Notes under the pieces: model-generated | Databases searched by the model: none | The model's input: the letters and a program-made list of their open reading frames with translations, nothing else | Told to the model about the DNA's origin: nothing | Source of the DNA: Apium graveolens | Taxonomy: Eukaryota; Streptophyta; Magnoliopsida; Apiales; Apiaceae | DNA length: 64,000 bases | Assembly (NCBI RefSeq): GCF_009905375.1 | Contig: NW_027417123.1 | Coordinates: 1 to 64,000 of the forward strand | Reading direction: 5' to 3' | Part shown: positions 45,801 to 57,557 of the stretch, piece by piece | Layout of the letters: every line of letters starts with the position of its first letter | Position numbering within the stretch: the first letter of the stretch is position 1 | Made by a program: the position numbers and the translations under genes

Positions 45801-47258
45801 GATGTGTGTATCATATCCACATCCAGAGATTTTTTTGGTGAGTTTGGTGTTTGAGGTGCTTCTATAACTAGAGATTTTGGATGTGACTCCGCATTTATTG
45901 GAGCCACATCAAGCTGAATTTGTGAAGGTGCAGTGACTGTGTCTTTAGCACCAGTTTGCACAGTGTGTGTACCCTGTGCATCCCCAGAGGTTTTTGATTT
46001 CTTCTTTCTGGCATAAGTTTGGGGTGAGCTTGTGTCCCTAACCCTCTTGGCCTGTACTCTTGGTTGAGAGCTTTGTTCAATAGCTACGTCATTTTGGGAA
46101 GATGCAGCTAGAATAAGCTTTTATCCTTTTTAAGCACTGCAGTTTGTTGGGAAACTGCAGTGTAGCTAAGCTGGGATTCACTCAACTCTCCAACCTTATT
46201 CTTGGGGTTTCTTTAATGTTCACCCCTTCCCTCACCTAACTTACCCTCCTTCACACTCCCCTCTTTGGCTTTGGTGGATTTTTCAACTGGCATCTTTTGG
46301 GAGATACTAGAGGGGGCTTTCTTTCATTTGGATTTTCAAATTATAGTAGGTTTGGCAGCTTTTATAGGCAACTGTTTGGTCATTGACACAGTTGCCATAG
46401 CTACTTTTGAACTCAAAGAAATGGTGGAGGTTGGAATAGTTGTAGGGATGGATGAACTTACCTCACTTACCTGAGGTGCTTGCATTACAGGAAAGTGGAA
46501 CATTGGCACATCCTTGTGATGATTGGCCCTGTTCAAATCTGCAATGAGCCTTCTCTCTTGAACCCAACAATCCAGTTTGTTGTTTGGGTTCTCAAGCACA
46601 ATTTCTTTACAGAGGTGGTTAGCTAATAACATAAGAAATCTAGCATAATACACATTTTTACCTCTTTTATTTAACTCCCCTAATTTAAAACCTAACTCAA
46701 ACAAGACAAGATCACTGAAATTATAAAATTTATCTGTAACTAGCATGTATAGCATGTTAAGCATGGAAATATTCACTGAATCAAAATTACTGACTTTTCC
46801 TGAGAAAACTTTTGTAACTACATCACACAAGAAACTCCACTCTTTTCTAAGACCCATTCTTCTAATATCACTCAGTTTAGAAGTAGGAAGTGCATAGTGC
46901 ATGGAATTAAGCATATTGATAATATCAGTGTCATTGTGTGGTGAAGTCACATTGTTATCAGGAATTTTGAAAATGCCTTTATCACATCACTATTTATACA
47001 TAATTCTTTACCTTTAATGGTTAGAGTGATGGTCTTATCTGTAGAGTTGTAGGTAGCAGTGGTCCACATCTCTTCAACAACTTCACAGAAGATTGTGGGT
47101 GATTCCAGCATGGCATAATTGAGCTTGCAAGTCTTCACAAAGTCCATCATCTTGTGATAGTCATCCGATTGTTGAATACCCTTGTTCACTAATGCAGTGA
47201 AATTGTTCTTCTCATAAATGAACCCAGTCTGAGACATAATCTTTACAACCGGTGCCAT
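42868..47258 (-). pseudogene. Element F ORF3, about 4.4 kb, multiply broken
   Basis: Starts ATGGCACCG at 47258. Eight open pieces in shifting frames cover nearly all of 47258-42868: frameshifts near 46950, 46100-46340 and 43610, and stops near 45479, 44753, 44700, 44333 and 43192. Undamaged it would be roughly 1450 codons. An N-terminal globular part includes RKEWSFLCDVVTKVFSGKVSNFD and GKNVYYARFLML, which match the B/D ORF3 block by eye. Ser/Pro/Thr-rich and acidic linkers follow, then a helical segment (44680-44333) with heptads, a Lys/Glu-rich coiled coil (AKREEKARLKQEKKQAA), and a C-terminal domain ending in RPYWLIEFIDDKGVRRFFRLKDH. No membrane segment is seen. Function unknown. Confidence 0.75.
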
Positions 47259-47380
47259 TGTTAAAGAATAAGAGCTTGAAGAAGGAGAGTAAGTACTTTG
47301 AGAGAGAGTGAAATTAGAGCAGTTAAATTTGAGAATGATAAAAGAAAAGCAATTGCAATGAAATAAGCTTTTATACTATC
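47259..47380 (-). promoter_or_regulatory. Promoter-like region before F ORF3
   Basis: On the - strand tataaaag (47375-47368) is 110 bases before the ATG. It is followed by C/T tracts (ttcactctctctc near 47320-47308), then aacaATGGCACC. This resembles a TATA plus pyrimidine-patch promoter; an acceptor-like ctctctctcaaag is also present near 47316. Confidence 0.45.
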
Positions 47381-47770
47381 TCAAAAATAACTGATAAAAA
47401 TAATAAAGTAAAATAAAGTAACCAATAAAAATTGCCTAAAATAGCCGTTTAAAAAATAAACTGTAAAAATTCCACCCATTATCCGTCGTGTAATGCTTAC
47501 AAACTGTAAGTATACTCGATGGATAATGTACATGGAATTAACGGCTGAGATTAAGACAATTCGACGGATGAGGATAAACTGTTATCCGTCGAGATATAAA
47601 ATATTCCAAAAAAGTAATTGATTTTTATTAGCAAATAGTATATCGACGGATGATTAAACTCGATGGATAAAGATCATCCGTCGAGATGTAAATTTTGACT
47701 TAGCCTACAGGACTGAAAAATCAATTAAATTTCTGGATGCAATTCAACTTGCAAATTAACTCAGATAGAT
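47381..47770 (-). other. Element F spacer between pol and ORF3
   Basis: Noncoding AT-rich sequence with about seven atccgtcg / cgacggat motif copies in both orientations (47475-47690). Confidence 0.7.
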
Positions 47771-50700
47771 TTAAGAGTAATTAAGCATACCTAACTCACT
47801 TACTAACCTTAAAAATGTGGATTCATCCAGTGGCTTGGTAAAGATATCTGCAAGCTGCTTCTCACTGGGAAGAAAATGTAGTTCCACAGTACCATTCATT
47901 ACATGTTCCCTTATGAAATGGTACTTGATATCTATGTGCTTTGTCCTTGAATGTTGTACTGGATTTTCAGTGATAGCAATTGCACTTGTGTTATAACAGA
48001 AAATAGGAATCCTCTCAACTTGCAAACCATAGTCTAGCAATTGATTTCTCATCCATAAAATCTGTGCACAGCAACTGCCAGCAGTAATATATTCAGCTTC
48101 AGCTGTAGAAGTAGAAACTGAATTTTGCTTTTTACTGAACCAAGACACAAGCTTGTTTCCTAGAAATTGACAGGTTCCTGTTGTATTCTTCCTATCAATT
48201 CTACATCCTGCATAATCTGCATCTGAATAACCAGTTAGATCAAAACCAGAATCTCTAGGGTACCAAATGCCAAGGTTTTGTGTTCCCTTGAGATATCTGA
48301 AAATTCTCTTAATAGCTATTAAGTGATATTCTCTAGGATCAGCCTGAAATCTAGCACATAAACATGTAGCAAACATTATATCTGGCCTACTAGCTGTTAA
48401 GTACAGAAGTGAGCCAACCATACCTCTATAACTTGAAATATTCACAGACTTTTCAGTAGTGTTTAATTCAAGCTTAGTCGCAGTGGCCATGTGAGTTTTT
48501 GCAGATGTGCAATCCATTAGATCAAACTTCTTTAAAAGATCAAAAATATATTTAGTTTGACTAATGAATATTCCATCACTAACTTGCTTAACTTGTAAAC
48601 CAAGAAAGTAAGTTAGTTCTCCCATCATACTCATTTCATACTTACTTTGCATCACTTTGGCAAACTTTTTGCAAAGTTTCTCATCTGTAGAGCCAAAAAT
48701 AATATCATCTACATAAATTTGAACAAGTATGCTAGAGCCATTAACATTTCTGAAAAATAAAGTTTTATCTACAGTACCTCTTGTGAAGTGATTTTCCAAA
48801 AGGAACTATGATAAAGTGTCATACCAAGCTCTAGGTGCTTGCTTCAGTCCATAAAGTGCTTTCAGAAGATAATAGACATATTCTGGAAAATTTGGATCTT
48901 CAAAACCAGGAGGTTGACTGACATAAACTTCTTCCTCCAAATCTTCATTTAAAAAGGCACTTTTGACATCCATTTGATAGACTTTGAAATTGGCATGGGC
49001 TGCATAGGCTAAGAAGATTCTGATGGCTTCAAGTCTTGCAACATGAGCAAATGTTTCATCAAAATCTATTCCTTCTTGCTGATAATAGCCCTTAGCAACC
49101 AATCTAGCTTTGTTCCTGACAACTATGCCATTTTCATCCATCTTGTTTCTGAATACCCACTTGGTGTCTATTGGATTCTTTCCTTTAGGCTTGGGCACCA
49201 GCTTCCATACATTATTCCTTTCAAATTGGTTTAGCTCCTCCTGTATAGCTAAAATCCAATCAGGATCCAACAAAGCTTCTTCTACCTTCTTTGGTTCTTC
49301 CTTGGAAAGAAAGCTGCTGTATAGACATTCTTCCTGAGTTGCTCTTCTTGTTTGAACTCTAGAAGAAACATCACCAATAATAAGATCAAAGGGGTGATCT
49401 TTTGTCCATTTCCTCTGTTGAGGTAGATTAGCTCTAGATGAAGAAACCTCATTGTTGTCTTGATGTGTGATTGAGTTTTGATTGTTAGAAACTCCCCCTG
49501 AGTTTGTGGATCTTTGATTTGAGAAATGGGAACTTTCTATTGGTGATCTATCTAGACTTCCTGCTCCTTTTGACAACCCGACGGATGGTGAATTTTGAGT
49601 ACCGACGGATGAAGCTGGTTGTCTCCTGACGGATAACGCAGATTGCCTTCCGATGGATGAAGCATTATGCAACTCGACAGCTGTTGAGTTTTGTGCTTCA
49701 TTGGTGGTAGATTTATCTGCATTATCCTTAGATACATTCTCTTAATCACTTTCATCATCACTCTCATCACTAACCATCTCCACATTGTCGAATTTGAGGC
49801 TCTCATGGTAATCTCCATCTTTTAGTCTTTCAATATTTTTATCATCAAACACAACATGTATTGATTCCACAACAATAATGTTGGTTCTCAGATTGTAGAC
49901 TCTGTATGCTTTACCAACATCATATCCAACAAAAATTCCATCATCTGCTTTAGCATCAAACTTCCCATTTTGATCAGTTTGATTTCTCAGAATATAGCAT
50001 TTGCAGCCAAAGACATGAAGAAAGTTTAGAGTTGGCTTCTTGTTCTTGAACAATTGATAGGGAGTCATGCATCTTGCTTGATTAACCAAAGAAATATTCT
50101 GAGTGTAACATGCAGTATTTACAGCTTCAGCCCAGAAATATGTTGGTAATTTAGATTCTTCAAGCATTGTCCTTGCAGCTTCAATAAGTGATCCGTTCTT
50201 CCTTTCCACTACTCCATTTTGTTGTGGAGTCCTTGCTGCTGAAAACTCATGCAGAATCCCATTTTCCTCACAAAGTGCTCTTATGACAGAGTTTTTGAAC
50301 TCAGTTCCATTGTCACTCCTGATTCTTCTAACCTTGAAATCAGGATGATTATTGACTTCCTTATGTGATTAATGATGATTTCACTAGCCTCATCTTTAGA
50401 CTTTAGGAAATATGTCCAAGAGAACTTTGTGAAATTATCTACAATTACTAGGCAAAATCTTTTCCTTGAGATTGACAATACATTGACTGGTCCAAACAAA
50501 TCCATGTGAAGCAGTTGCAAAGGCTCTTCAATTATTGAATCAAGTTTCTTCCTGAATGATGCTTTGATCTGCTTCCCTTTTTGGCAGGCATCACACAATC
50601 CATCCTTAGAAAACTCCACTAGAGGAATGCCTCTGACCAGTTCTTTCTTTACTAGCTCATTCATGGTCTTGAAGTTTAAATGGGATAGCTTCTTGTGCCA

Positions 50701-51090
50701 TAGCCAACTTTCATCCTGGCTTGCTTTACTAAGAAGACAAGTCACAGATTCTGCATTAGATGAGTTGAAATCAACGAGGTACACATTTCCTTTTCTCACA
50801 CCAGTGAGAACCACTTTATTACTTCTTTTATTAGGCACAACACATGCTTCTGAGTTGAAGGTTACTGAATTGCCTTTATCACAAAATTTGCTGATACTCA
50901 ACAGATTGTGTTTGAGACCATCCACTAAAGCAACCTCCTCAATGATGACATTGTCCTTTGAAATCAAGCCATATCCCATAGTAAAACCCTTGCTGTCATC
51001 TCCAAAAGTAATACTCGGGCCAACTCTCTCCTCGAATTCTGTGAGCATGGTAGAATCACCAGTCATGTGTCTTGAACAACCACTATCCAA
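47771..51090 (-). pseudogene. pol: Element F Pol: protease, integrase, reverse transcriptase, RNase H
   Basis: Pieces 51090-50281, about 50370-49742, 49741-48806 and 48799-47771 form one Pol. Protease is MDSGCSRHMTGD. The integrase zinc finger ([17 protein letters not shown]) and core ([25 protein letters not shown]) are split by a frameshift near 50370. A stop at 49742 lies in the acidic linker. Reverse transcriptase begins [10 protein letters not shown] and is cut by a TAG after AWYDTLS (48803-48805). It then continues through [10 protein letters not shown], and RNase H has GYSDADYAGC, ending FTKPL. All domains are present, but at least three lesions prevent expression. Confidence 0.88.
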
Positions 51091-51134
51091 GTACCAAAGA
51101 TTCTTTCTGTTTCTCTACACACATCAAAATCAAA

Positions 51135-53534
51135 TCAAGTTGATTTTGGTATCCAAGTTTCCCTGGGTCCTGCCTTGTTAGCTTTCTTTTTCTGTTTCTT
51201 AGGCTTTATCTCATTTGACTTGGGAATTTCAGATTCATCCTCAGTCATTTGAGTTGGGCCTTTGAAACCATTCATTGCAACAGAATTATCATGCATATTA
51301 TGACTAACAGAAAATGGCATGCTATGGGTAAACATGTTATTCCAGTAAGGCATGCTAAATGGCATTTGTGGCATACTATATGCAGCATAATAAGGATTAG
51401 GTGCAAATGGCATATTAGCAAACTGTGCATTCATGTTCTGTGTAGACATAACATTAACAGGCATGGGAGGCATAGCATTCATGATAGGAAATTGAGGTTG
51501 CACAGACATGGAAGTAGGCATGGCAGATTTGCAATTAACAGACTGATGATTTACACTATCACACTTGACACAGATTTTTCTAGGAGCATATTTATCAGGT
51601 GTGTAGTTAATGTTTTTGTTAATCCCTACTTTACCATTCCTATTGTTTTTCCTTTTAGTCTCTGTTTTTACCTCAATCTTTTCAAGTCTATCACTTAACT
51701 GTTTGACAGTCATGTGACCAACATTAGTCTTTTTCCCTTTCTTAACTTGACTCGACTCTCCTGAAACAAAGTTCTTGGAAACAGACCCATACTTCTCATT
51801 CAGCTTAACTAGTTTGGCTTTACTAATGGGCTTGCTCACAGCCGACGGATGATGGTTTTCATCATTCGATGGATAACACTTTTTGTTATCCGACGGATGA
51901 TCCTCATCATCCATCGAGTCTACATCTGTTAGTAGTCCATCTACAAAATTAGGTTCTAGTTTCTCTTTGTTCTTTTTCCAGGCTTCATCACAGAAGGACT
52001 CGATTCCTTAAACTTTGGTGATTTGAGCATGGACATCTCTGGATGTTTTCCATGCTTTAATCACCTCTTATTCACGCTCAGGCTGCTTCTTCAAAATTTC
52101 TTCCTTCTTTAAGGACTCAGTTAATTCCTCCTTAGCAATATTACACTCAATTCTTAGTTTCTCAAAATCAATAAACTGAGACTCAAGCACATTATTCCTC
52201 TCACTCAAAAACAAATTATTTTCTTTGATTTTAGCATTTTCTTTAGTAAGAGACTTAAGTGTAACACGCAAATGATATAACTCTGTAGACATGTCATTAA
52301 TGGCATCATTACTCTCAGCTTTAGATAAATGTGCAAGGTTTGTAGTAATTACCTGATTGCTTGAGGAACTTGTCTCTGTTTCATCAGACTTGGCCATTAG
52401 GGCTAGATTGACATAGCTGACATCTTCATCTTCATCCAGGCCATCTGTTGCCCAGTCATTTTCTTGTGTAATAAAATCTCTTTCCTTTTGCTTGAGTAGA
52501 TCAAAGTATTTTTGCTTATAATCCACAGACTCAAACCTTTTCTTACGGGAATCTGACTTCCTACACTCACTGGCAAAATGCCCTGCCAAGCCACATTTGA
52601 AACATTTGAATTTTGACTTATCCACCATATTTCTATTTGGCTTGGCTGCTCCAAAGTTCTTCTTGAACTTGAGCTTGGCAAATCTCCTGGAAAGGAATGC
52701 TAGGTGCTAATCAATGTCCTCCATGTCATCTTGGCTCAATGAATCTTCACTTTCTACTGCAATCCCCTTGCCCTTGTTCTCACAGACCCTTGAAGTTGAT
52801 TCAACAGCTTCCATCTTCACTTCCTTCTCCTTTTCCAGCTCAGCAACTAGTGCAATGGATCCTCCTTTCTTCTTTCCTCTCTCCATCCTTTCATCCTGCT
52901 CTATTTCAAGCTCATAGGTTTTCAGGATGCCATATAGTCTCTCCAAAGTAAACTCCTTATAATCTTGTGAGTTTCTTAATGAGACTGTCATTGGTTTCCA
53001 TTCCTTTGGAAGAGATCTGAGGAATTTCAGATTGGAATCTTTAGTCTGATAGACCCTTCCATGCAACTTTAGAGCATTTAGTAGTTTCTGAAACCTACTA
53101 AAGATGTCAGTGAGAGACTCACTTTCTTCATTATGGAAATGCTCATATTGCTGAATCAGGAGTTGCATCTTGTTTTCTCTAACTTGCTCAGTGCCATCAC
53201 AGATGATCTGTATTGTATCCCAAACTTCCTTGGCAGTTTTGCAGTTGATAATGTTGTCAAACATATCTCCATCAACTCCATTAAACAGGATATTCATGGC
53301 CTTTTTATCCTTCCTGACTTGTTCAATGTTATGATCAGACCATTCATGCCTTGGCTTGGGGACTGATGGCTCGTTTCCTGTTGCAGCTCTCATTGGAACA
53401 TGAGGGCCTCTTTCTATGCAGTCCACATAGGACTCATCTTGAGAAAGCATATGAAGATGCATCTTTACCTTCCTGTGATGGTAATTATCTTTATCCAGAA
53501 AAGGAATCTTGACTCCAACATCCTTCTTGTTCAT
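51135..53534 (-). pseudogene. gag: Element F gag with three premature stops
   Basis: A single - strand frame from ATG 53534 (MNKKDVGVKIPFLDKDNYHHR) to TAA at 51135, about 800 codons, broken by TAG at 52707 and TAAs near 52068 and 52014. UBN2-type Gag core in the first 220 residues (NCKTAKEVWDTIQ; LERLYGILKTYELE). CCHC knuckle CFKCGLAGHFASEC near residue 316. Long coiled-coil-like segment (52330-52070). A segment with HPSDNKK, YPSNDENHHPS is encoded by the family's repeated ccatccgtcg-type motif. The end is ETWIPKST. A Met/Pro/Asn-rich stretch (51250-51510) is unusual. Confidence 0.85.
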
Positions 53535-53581
53535 CTTGCTGTATTGTTTTGATCTTTAAACTCTTTGTAAGTTAAGAGCTT

Positions 53582-53595
53582 GCTCTGATACCAAT
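53582..53595 (-). other. Element F primer-binding site
   Basis: The - strand reads ATTGGTATCAGAGC next to the LTR. Confidence 0.9.
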
Positions 53596-54620
53596 TGTTA
53601 GTCCCTTAACAATATGACAAGAATTACAGAAGGGGGGTTGAATGGAATTCTTGAAACTTTTTCTTGAAATAAAATGTTCAAACTCGATTATAAATATAAG
53701 TGTATTGATTAGCACAATGCGGAATAAAAACTTAAGTGAATCAAAACACAAGTAATTAAAAAACAAGAGTCTTTAAAAACTTTCTGGTGGATTTGAATGA
53801 TTCCACCAGAGATATATAATATATATCGAGAGAACTCTGTGTGCAAGAATGCTCACAGCTGCTTACAAATATGAACTACTGAGAATACAGGGAAATGCTA
53901 ATAATTCTGCTTACAAATGTTTCTCACTTTTTGTATCTCAGATCTATGTTTCTATTTGCTACTTCTTGGTTTATATATTACCAAGATTACAAAGTCAAAA
54001 GACAGGATCATTATAAAAACTATCGGGTCTAATGCTTTGCTACTTTGTTCTCTATTACCCAGTTAATAGGCTTCCTCATTCCATTTGCATACACTTCGAC
54101 GAATGTGACTATGCTGTCACTGTCAACTGATATTTGAATTCTTTATCCGTTGAGTACATGATCATCAGTCGATTTTATGATTATCCGTTGACGGCTTCAT
54201 TGATCATCCATCGACTGCTATATTGAACATCCGTTGATAGCCATTTGATCATCCATCAATGGCTTTGTTAATCATCCGTCGGTAGCTATTTTGGCACTTG
54301 ACTTCATTTCATTTATGCAGAATTACAAGACATCATTTATATACAATTAATCAACCTATTCTGCATATCTAGTTAAAGTCAATCATGACTTTTATGCTAC
54401 TACAGAATCTATACAAAGGTGTATGCAGAAATGTGCTACAGACTCATTATTAAATAAGCTACTCACTTGATGGATAATAAGTCATCATCCGTCGGGATTA
54501 CAATGAGATATCCGTCGGGACTATAATTCTTATCCGTCGAGTGCTACATTATTTCACTAAGTAAAATCTACTTAGGTGTTTTGTTCATGTAATCATCAGG
54601 TACACAACATATGCACAACA
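53596..54620 (-). repeat. Element F 5' LTR (1025 bp)
   Basis: Partner of 41506-42530. Followed by tatat (54621-54625). Confidence 0.93.
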
Positions 54621-54625
54621 TATAT

Positions 54626-55229
54626 ATTAAGTTTTGTTAGTAGTGTGATCATTCAGTTTATAATTTGGTCATCTAGTGGTAATAGAATTATATATTGTTG
54701 AAGACATTTATTCGCTATATTATTATTTAAGTCATAAAATTATACAACCAAACTTATATATTAAATAATTAATTTAGTTTTGCTAAAAAATATATATTAA
54801 GCTAATATAAAAATATTGATATATCTATTAAATTTTTTTAGAAAAACACCGTATATCACAAGAATTACAAATAAGGGCTTTTAACAGAATTCTATGGATA
54901 GCAGGGGAGAGTATGGGTCAGTTCGACTCGATTTCCGGATAAAAGCGAAATCACAATAATGTATTTTTGATTTTCGAAATGGAAACAACAACAACTGATT
55001 CGGGTTCGGTTCCAGTTTTGGTTAAAAAAAACTCCGTTCGGTAATAATTGTCTCGATTTCGGTTATAAAATCGATAAACATAAATATAAAATGTAAAATA
55101 TTAACGAGATAAATTAATGCCGGCAATTCAGAGATAATAATTAATACAACATTCGAGTTGATGGAAAAAACAGGAGACATGAGCGCATTCTCTGTTATAT
55201 GACTTGTTTGTATGAATCAATTTCTTACC
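54626..55229. other. AT-rich intergenic DNA with cggttcgg-type words
   Basis: No gene. From about 54910 to 55080 it has repeated gattcgg, ggttcggt and cgatttcggtt words that recur at 55835-55985 on the other side of the MITE. This may be one old repeat split by the MITE. Confidence 0.4.
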
Positions 55230-55232
55230 TTA

Positions 55233-55605
55233 GAGCATCTCCAACAGGTTCTTTGTTCATTCCCTAAATTTAATATAAAATATTGGATCTTAGTAAGTTA
55301 AGACATCAATAGCTATTATCAACTCAAACAATATTCCCTATATTCATTTCTTATACAATATTTAATCATTAAAAAATAACATTATTACATAAAGTAAAAA
55401 AAGAGAAACTGTTTCTTTCAAATATATATTATAAAATAAAAGTTAGAAGAGAAGAGAGGTTAGCTAAAGATAAGGAATGGGAAAAAGATATTAGTGGATC
55501 TTAGTGATTTAAGGAATCACTAAGATCCTGTTGGAGTAGTTTTTTTCTCCATATTCCTTATATTTGACTTTAAAATTCCAAATAGCTAAACTCTTGGAGT
55601 TGCTC
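55233..55605. mobile_element. MITE (373 bp), PIF/Harbinger-like
   Basis: Starts GAGCATCTCCAACAG and ends with the inverted form (CTCTTGGAGTTGCTC), flanked by tta on both sides (55230-55232 and 55606-55608). A 3-bp TTA duplication with GAGCA.CTCCAA termini fits PIF/Harbinger-derived MITEs. No coding capacity. It contains a perfect 14-bp hairpin (ggatcttagtgatt, 5-base loop) at about 55496-55528. Confidence 0.7.
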
Positions 55606-55608
55606 TTA

Positions 55609-56349
55609 GCAAATAATCCGAGTCCGTCTTTATTTTTGCACTTTAAACTGTGCCTGGCTTGCAAACAGCGAGCCCAATTTCTGTTTAGGGATTGATATTC
55701 CAATTTCTATTTAAGATTGATATTACAGTTTCCATAGTCTTCAAATATTCAAAAGTAATAATAATTTTTTAAAATTGTATATATTATATATTATATATAT
55801 ACACAGTATTAATTATTTAATTATTTTTTAGATAACCGGCTCGGTTCGGTTAGGACGTATAACCGGAACTCAACCATTTAAATCGGGATTGGATTTTTAT
55901 TTTTTGATTTCGATTTATAATCGATTTTATTTAAATGAATTTTCTTCAATATTTTCGATTTCGGTTCGGTTTCAATTTAAATTCGATTTTTTGCTCTTAA
56001 CTAAGAGCAACTACAACCCAATATTATAACACTATAATATTGCATGTTTTGGTTTAAAACTAACTCAAACCCGCCACTATAATAGTATCAAAATTATATC
56101 AAATAAATAGTGTGACATCAAATTTGGTGTCAAAAATACATTTGTTATAATTTTTACACCAAATTTAGTAGAATTCGTAATTCCTAGTATACCCTTATTT
56201 TTATTAATAAAAATAAATTTATTTTCATCATAATTCATTTATACCCCTATTATATTCAAACAAATAACTTGCATTTTCCAAAAATTATCATATTTTTAAT
56301 TAGACATTTAACATAAAATATATCATAAATAGATTAAAGTTAATTTTGT
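55609..56349. other. Intergenic DNA upstream of the RING gene
   Basis: AT-rich. 55835-55985 repeats ggttcggtt-like words. From 55993 (ctaagagcaactacaaccc) to about 56350 there may be another decayed MITE of the GAGCAACT type, with tggtgtcaaa / acaccaaattt inverted words near 56120-56170. No ORF. Confidence 0.4.
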
Positions 56350-56479
56350 GAATAATGTAATTTTGATATTAGCTGTATAGCGGAGACGGTGTAATGGAAA
56401 GTAAAAATAGAATGGCGAATTTCACTTTTGCCAAAAATAGTTTGGGCAACACAGCACACCTTTACTAAACAGGGGCAAT
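56350..56479 (+). repeat. Duplicated block, copy 1, just upstream of the RING gene first exon
   Basis: Its last 80 bases (aatagaatggcgaat ... aaacaggggcaat) recur with few changes at 58643-58723 in intron 2. The upstream part is more diverged. Confidence 0.75.
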
Positions 56480-56557
56480 ATAATAAAAAAAAATAGTCTC
56501 CGTCATATTAGGGTTTGTTTGGCGGTGCCTTCATTTCCTTACCGGAAACTTCAGCTG
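56480..56557 (+). other. RING gene: probable noncoding exon 1
   Basis: Contains tattagggtttgtttgg, typical of plant 5' untranslated regions, and ends cagctg just before a GT splice donor (gtaata). There is no ATG in it. Transcription start unknown; left boundary is a guess. Confidence 0.45.
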
Positions 56558-56561
56558 GTAA

Positions 56562-56583
56562 TATCTCTCTCTCTCTCTCTCTC
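56562..56583. repeat. (ct)n microsatellite at the start of intron 1
   Basis: About ten ct units directly after the probable splice donor. Confidence 0.85.
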
Positions 56584-57557
56584 ATATTCTATAGCTACAA
56601 GATACTTTTGAATTGTTTGGACTATTTCTAGGGCTTCAATTACTTGACCCCTCCAAACCCCCAATATTATACTCAACTTGAAGTGTAGCTCGTAATTACT
56701 GCTTTTGTAGTTGGTTGATTTTACATATATGTGCACGGCCATGACTTTAATTTATTGCTCATACTTAATTTGTTTACTTCAGTTAATTACTTATGACTTC
56801 AGTTCAACTTGTTTCCGATTCTTTCATTTCGCGTTGTTTAGTCGATGTTATTGGTATTATACATGTATCTGTTATTTCGATGTTTGATAATGCTTCAGTG
56901 TATTTTCGTATTTGTGTTTTGTGCTGCGTGCATATCGAAATTAAGAAAAAGATGCAATCTTAATGTTGTATTGTTTGGTACATTAAGTATTTGCGGCTTG
57001 GACTTATATTCTCGATTTGTGTTGTGATCTTGGACTTTATTTCTATTATTGATTTGTTTTGTAATCTTGGACTTAATTACCATACACAGTTGTATAGTTC
57101 TGTTAATAAAATATTTTGAATGATAATACTTGTCTTAACTCTGTGAAAAGATATATACTTGGAAGTATTTGTCTTATCGGCAAGTGTTTAGAATCAGTAG
57201 TACAATAATTATTGTTGGGATATATTAGTTGAAGCATGTTGATTAATAAGATAATCTTTTGCATGGGACTAGGTACATATTAAGGGTCAGCAATCGTGTT
57301 TTTAAGATAATTTGTCAATTAATTTTTATATTGCATGTTGTTTGGTCTTGCTGGTGTATGAAGCTCTATACTTCTTGGAGATAAAAGAACTCCGTAAGGG
57401 ATGGTGGATTGTGATAGAACACGCAGTTAATTAGGTCTTATTTGTTACCCAAGTTTGTAGAGTTCTGATAATTGATTAAATTGAGGTTGGATTTTGATTT
57501 ACAGAGATCGTGAAGCGAGTTGCATTGGTTTCGTGAGTTACATAAAAAGTTGTTAAG

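Larger units (their letters stand above)
41506..54620 (-). mobile_element. Element F: complete, decayed Sirevirus-like copia element (13.1 kb)
   Basis: Two LTRs of 1025 bp (41506-42530 and 53596-54620) flanked by tatat (41501-41505 and 54621-54625). On the - strand: primer site, gag, pol, spacer, very long ORF3 and polypurine tract. Roughly 25 LTR differences by eye, mostly C/T and G/A transitions, several at CG sites. Gag, pol and ORF3 all carry stops or frameshifts. Confidence 0.93.
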
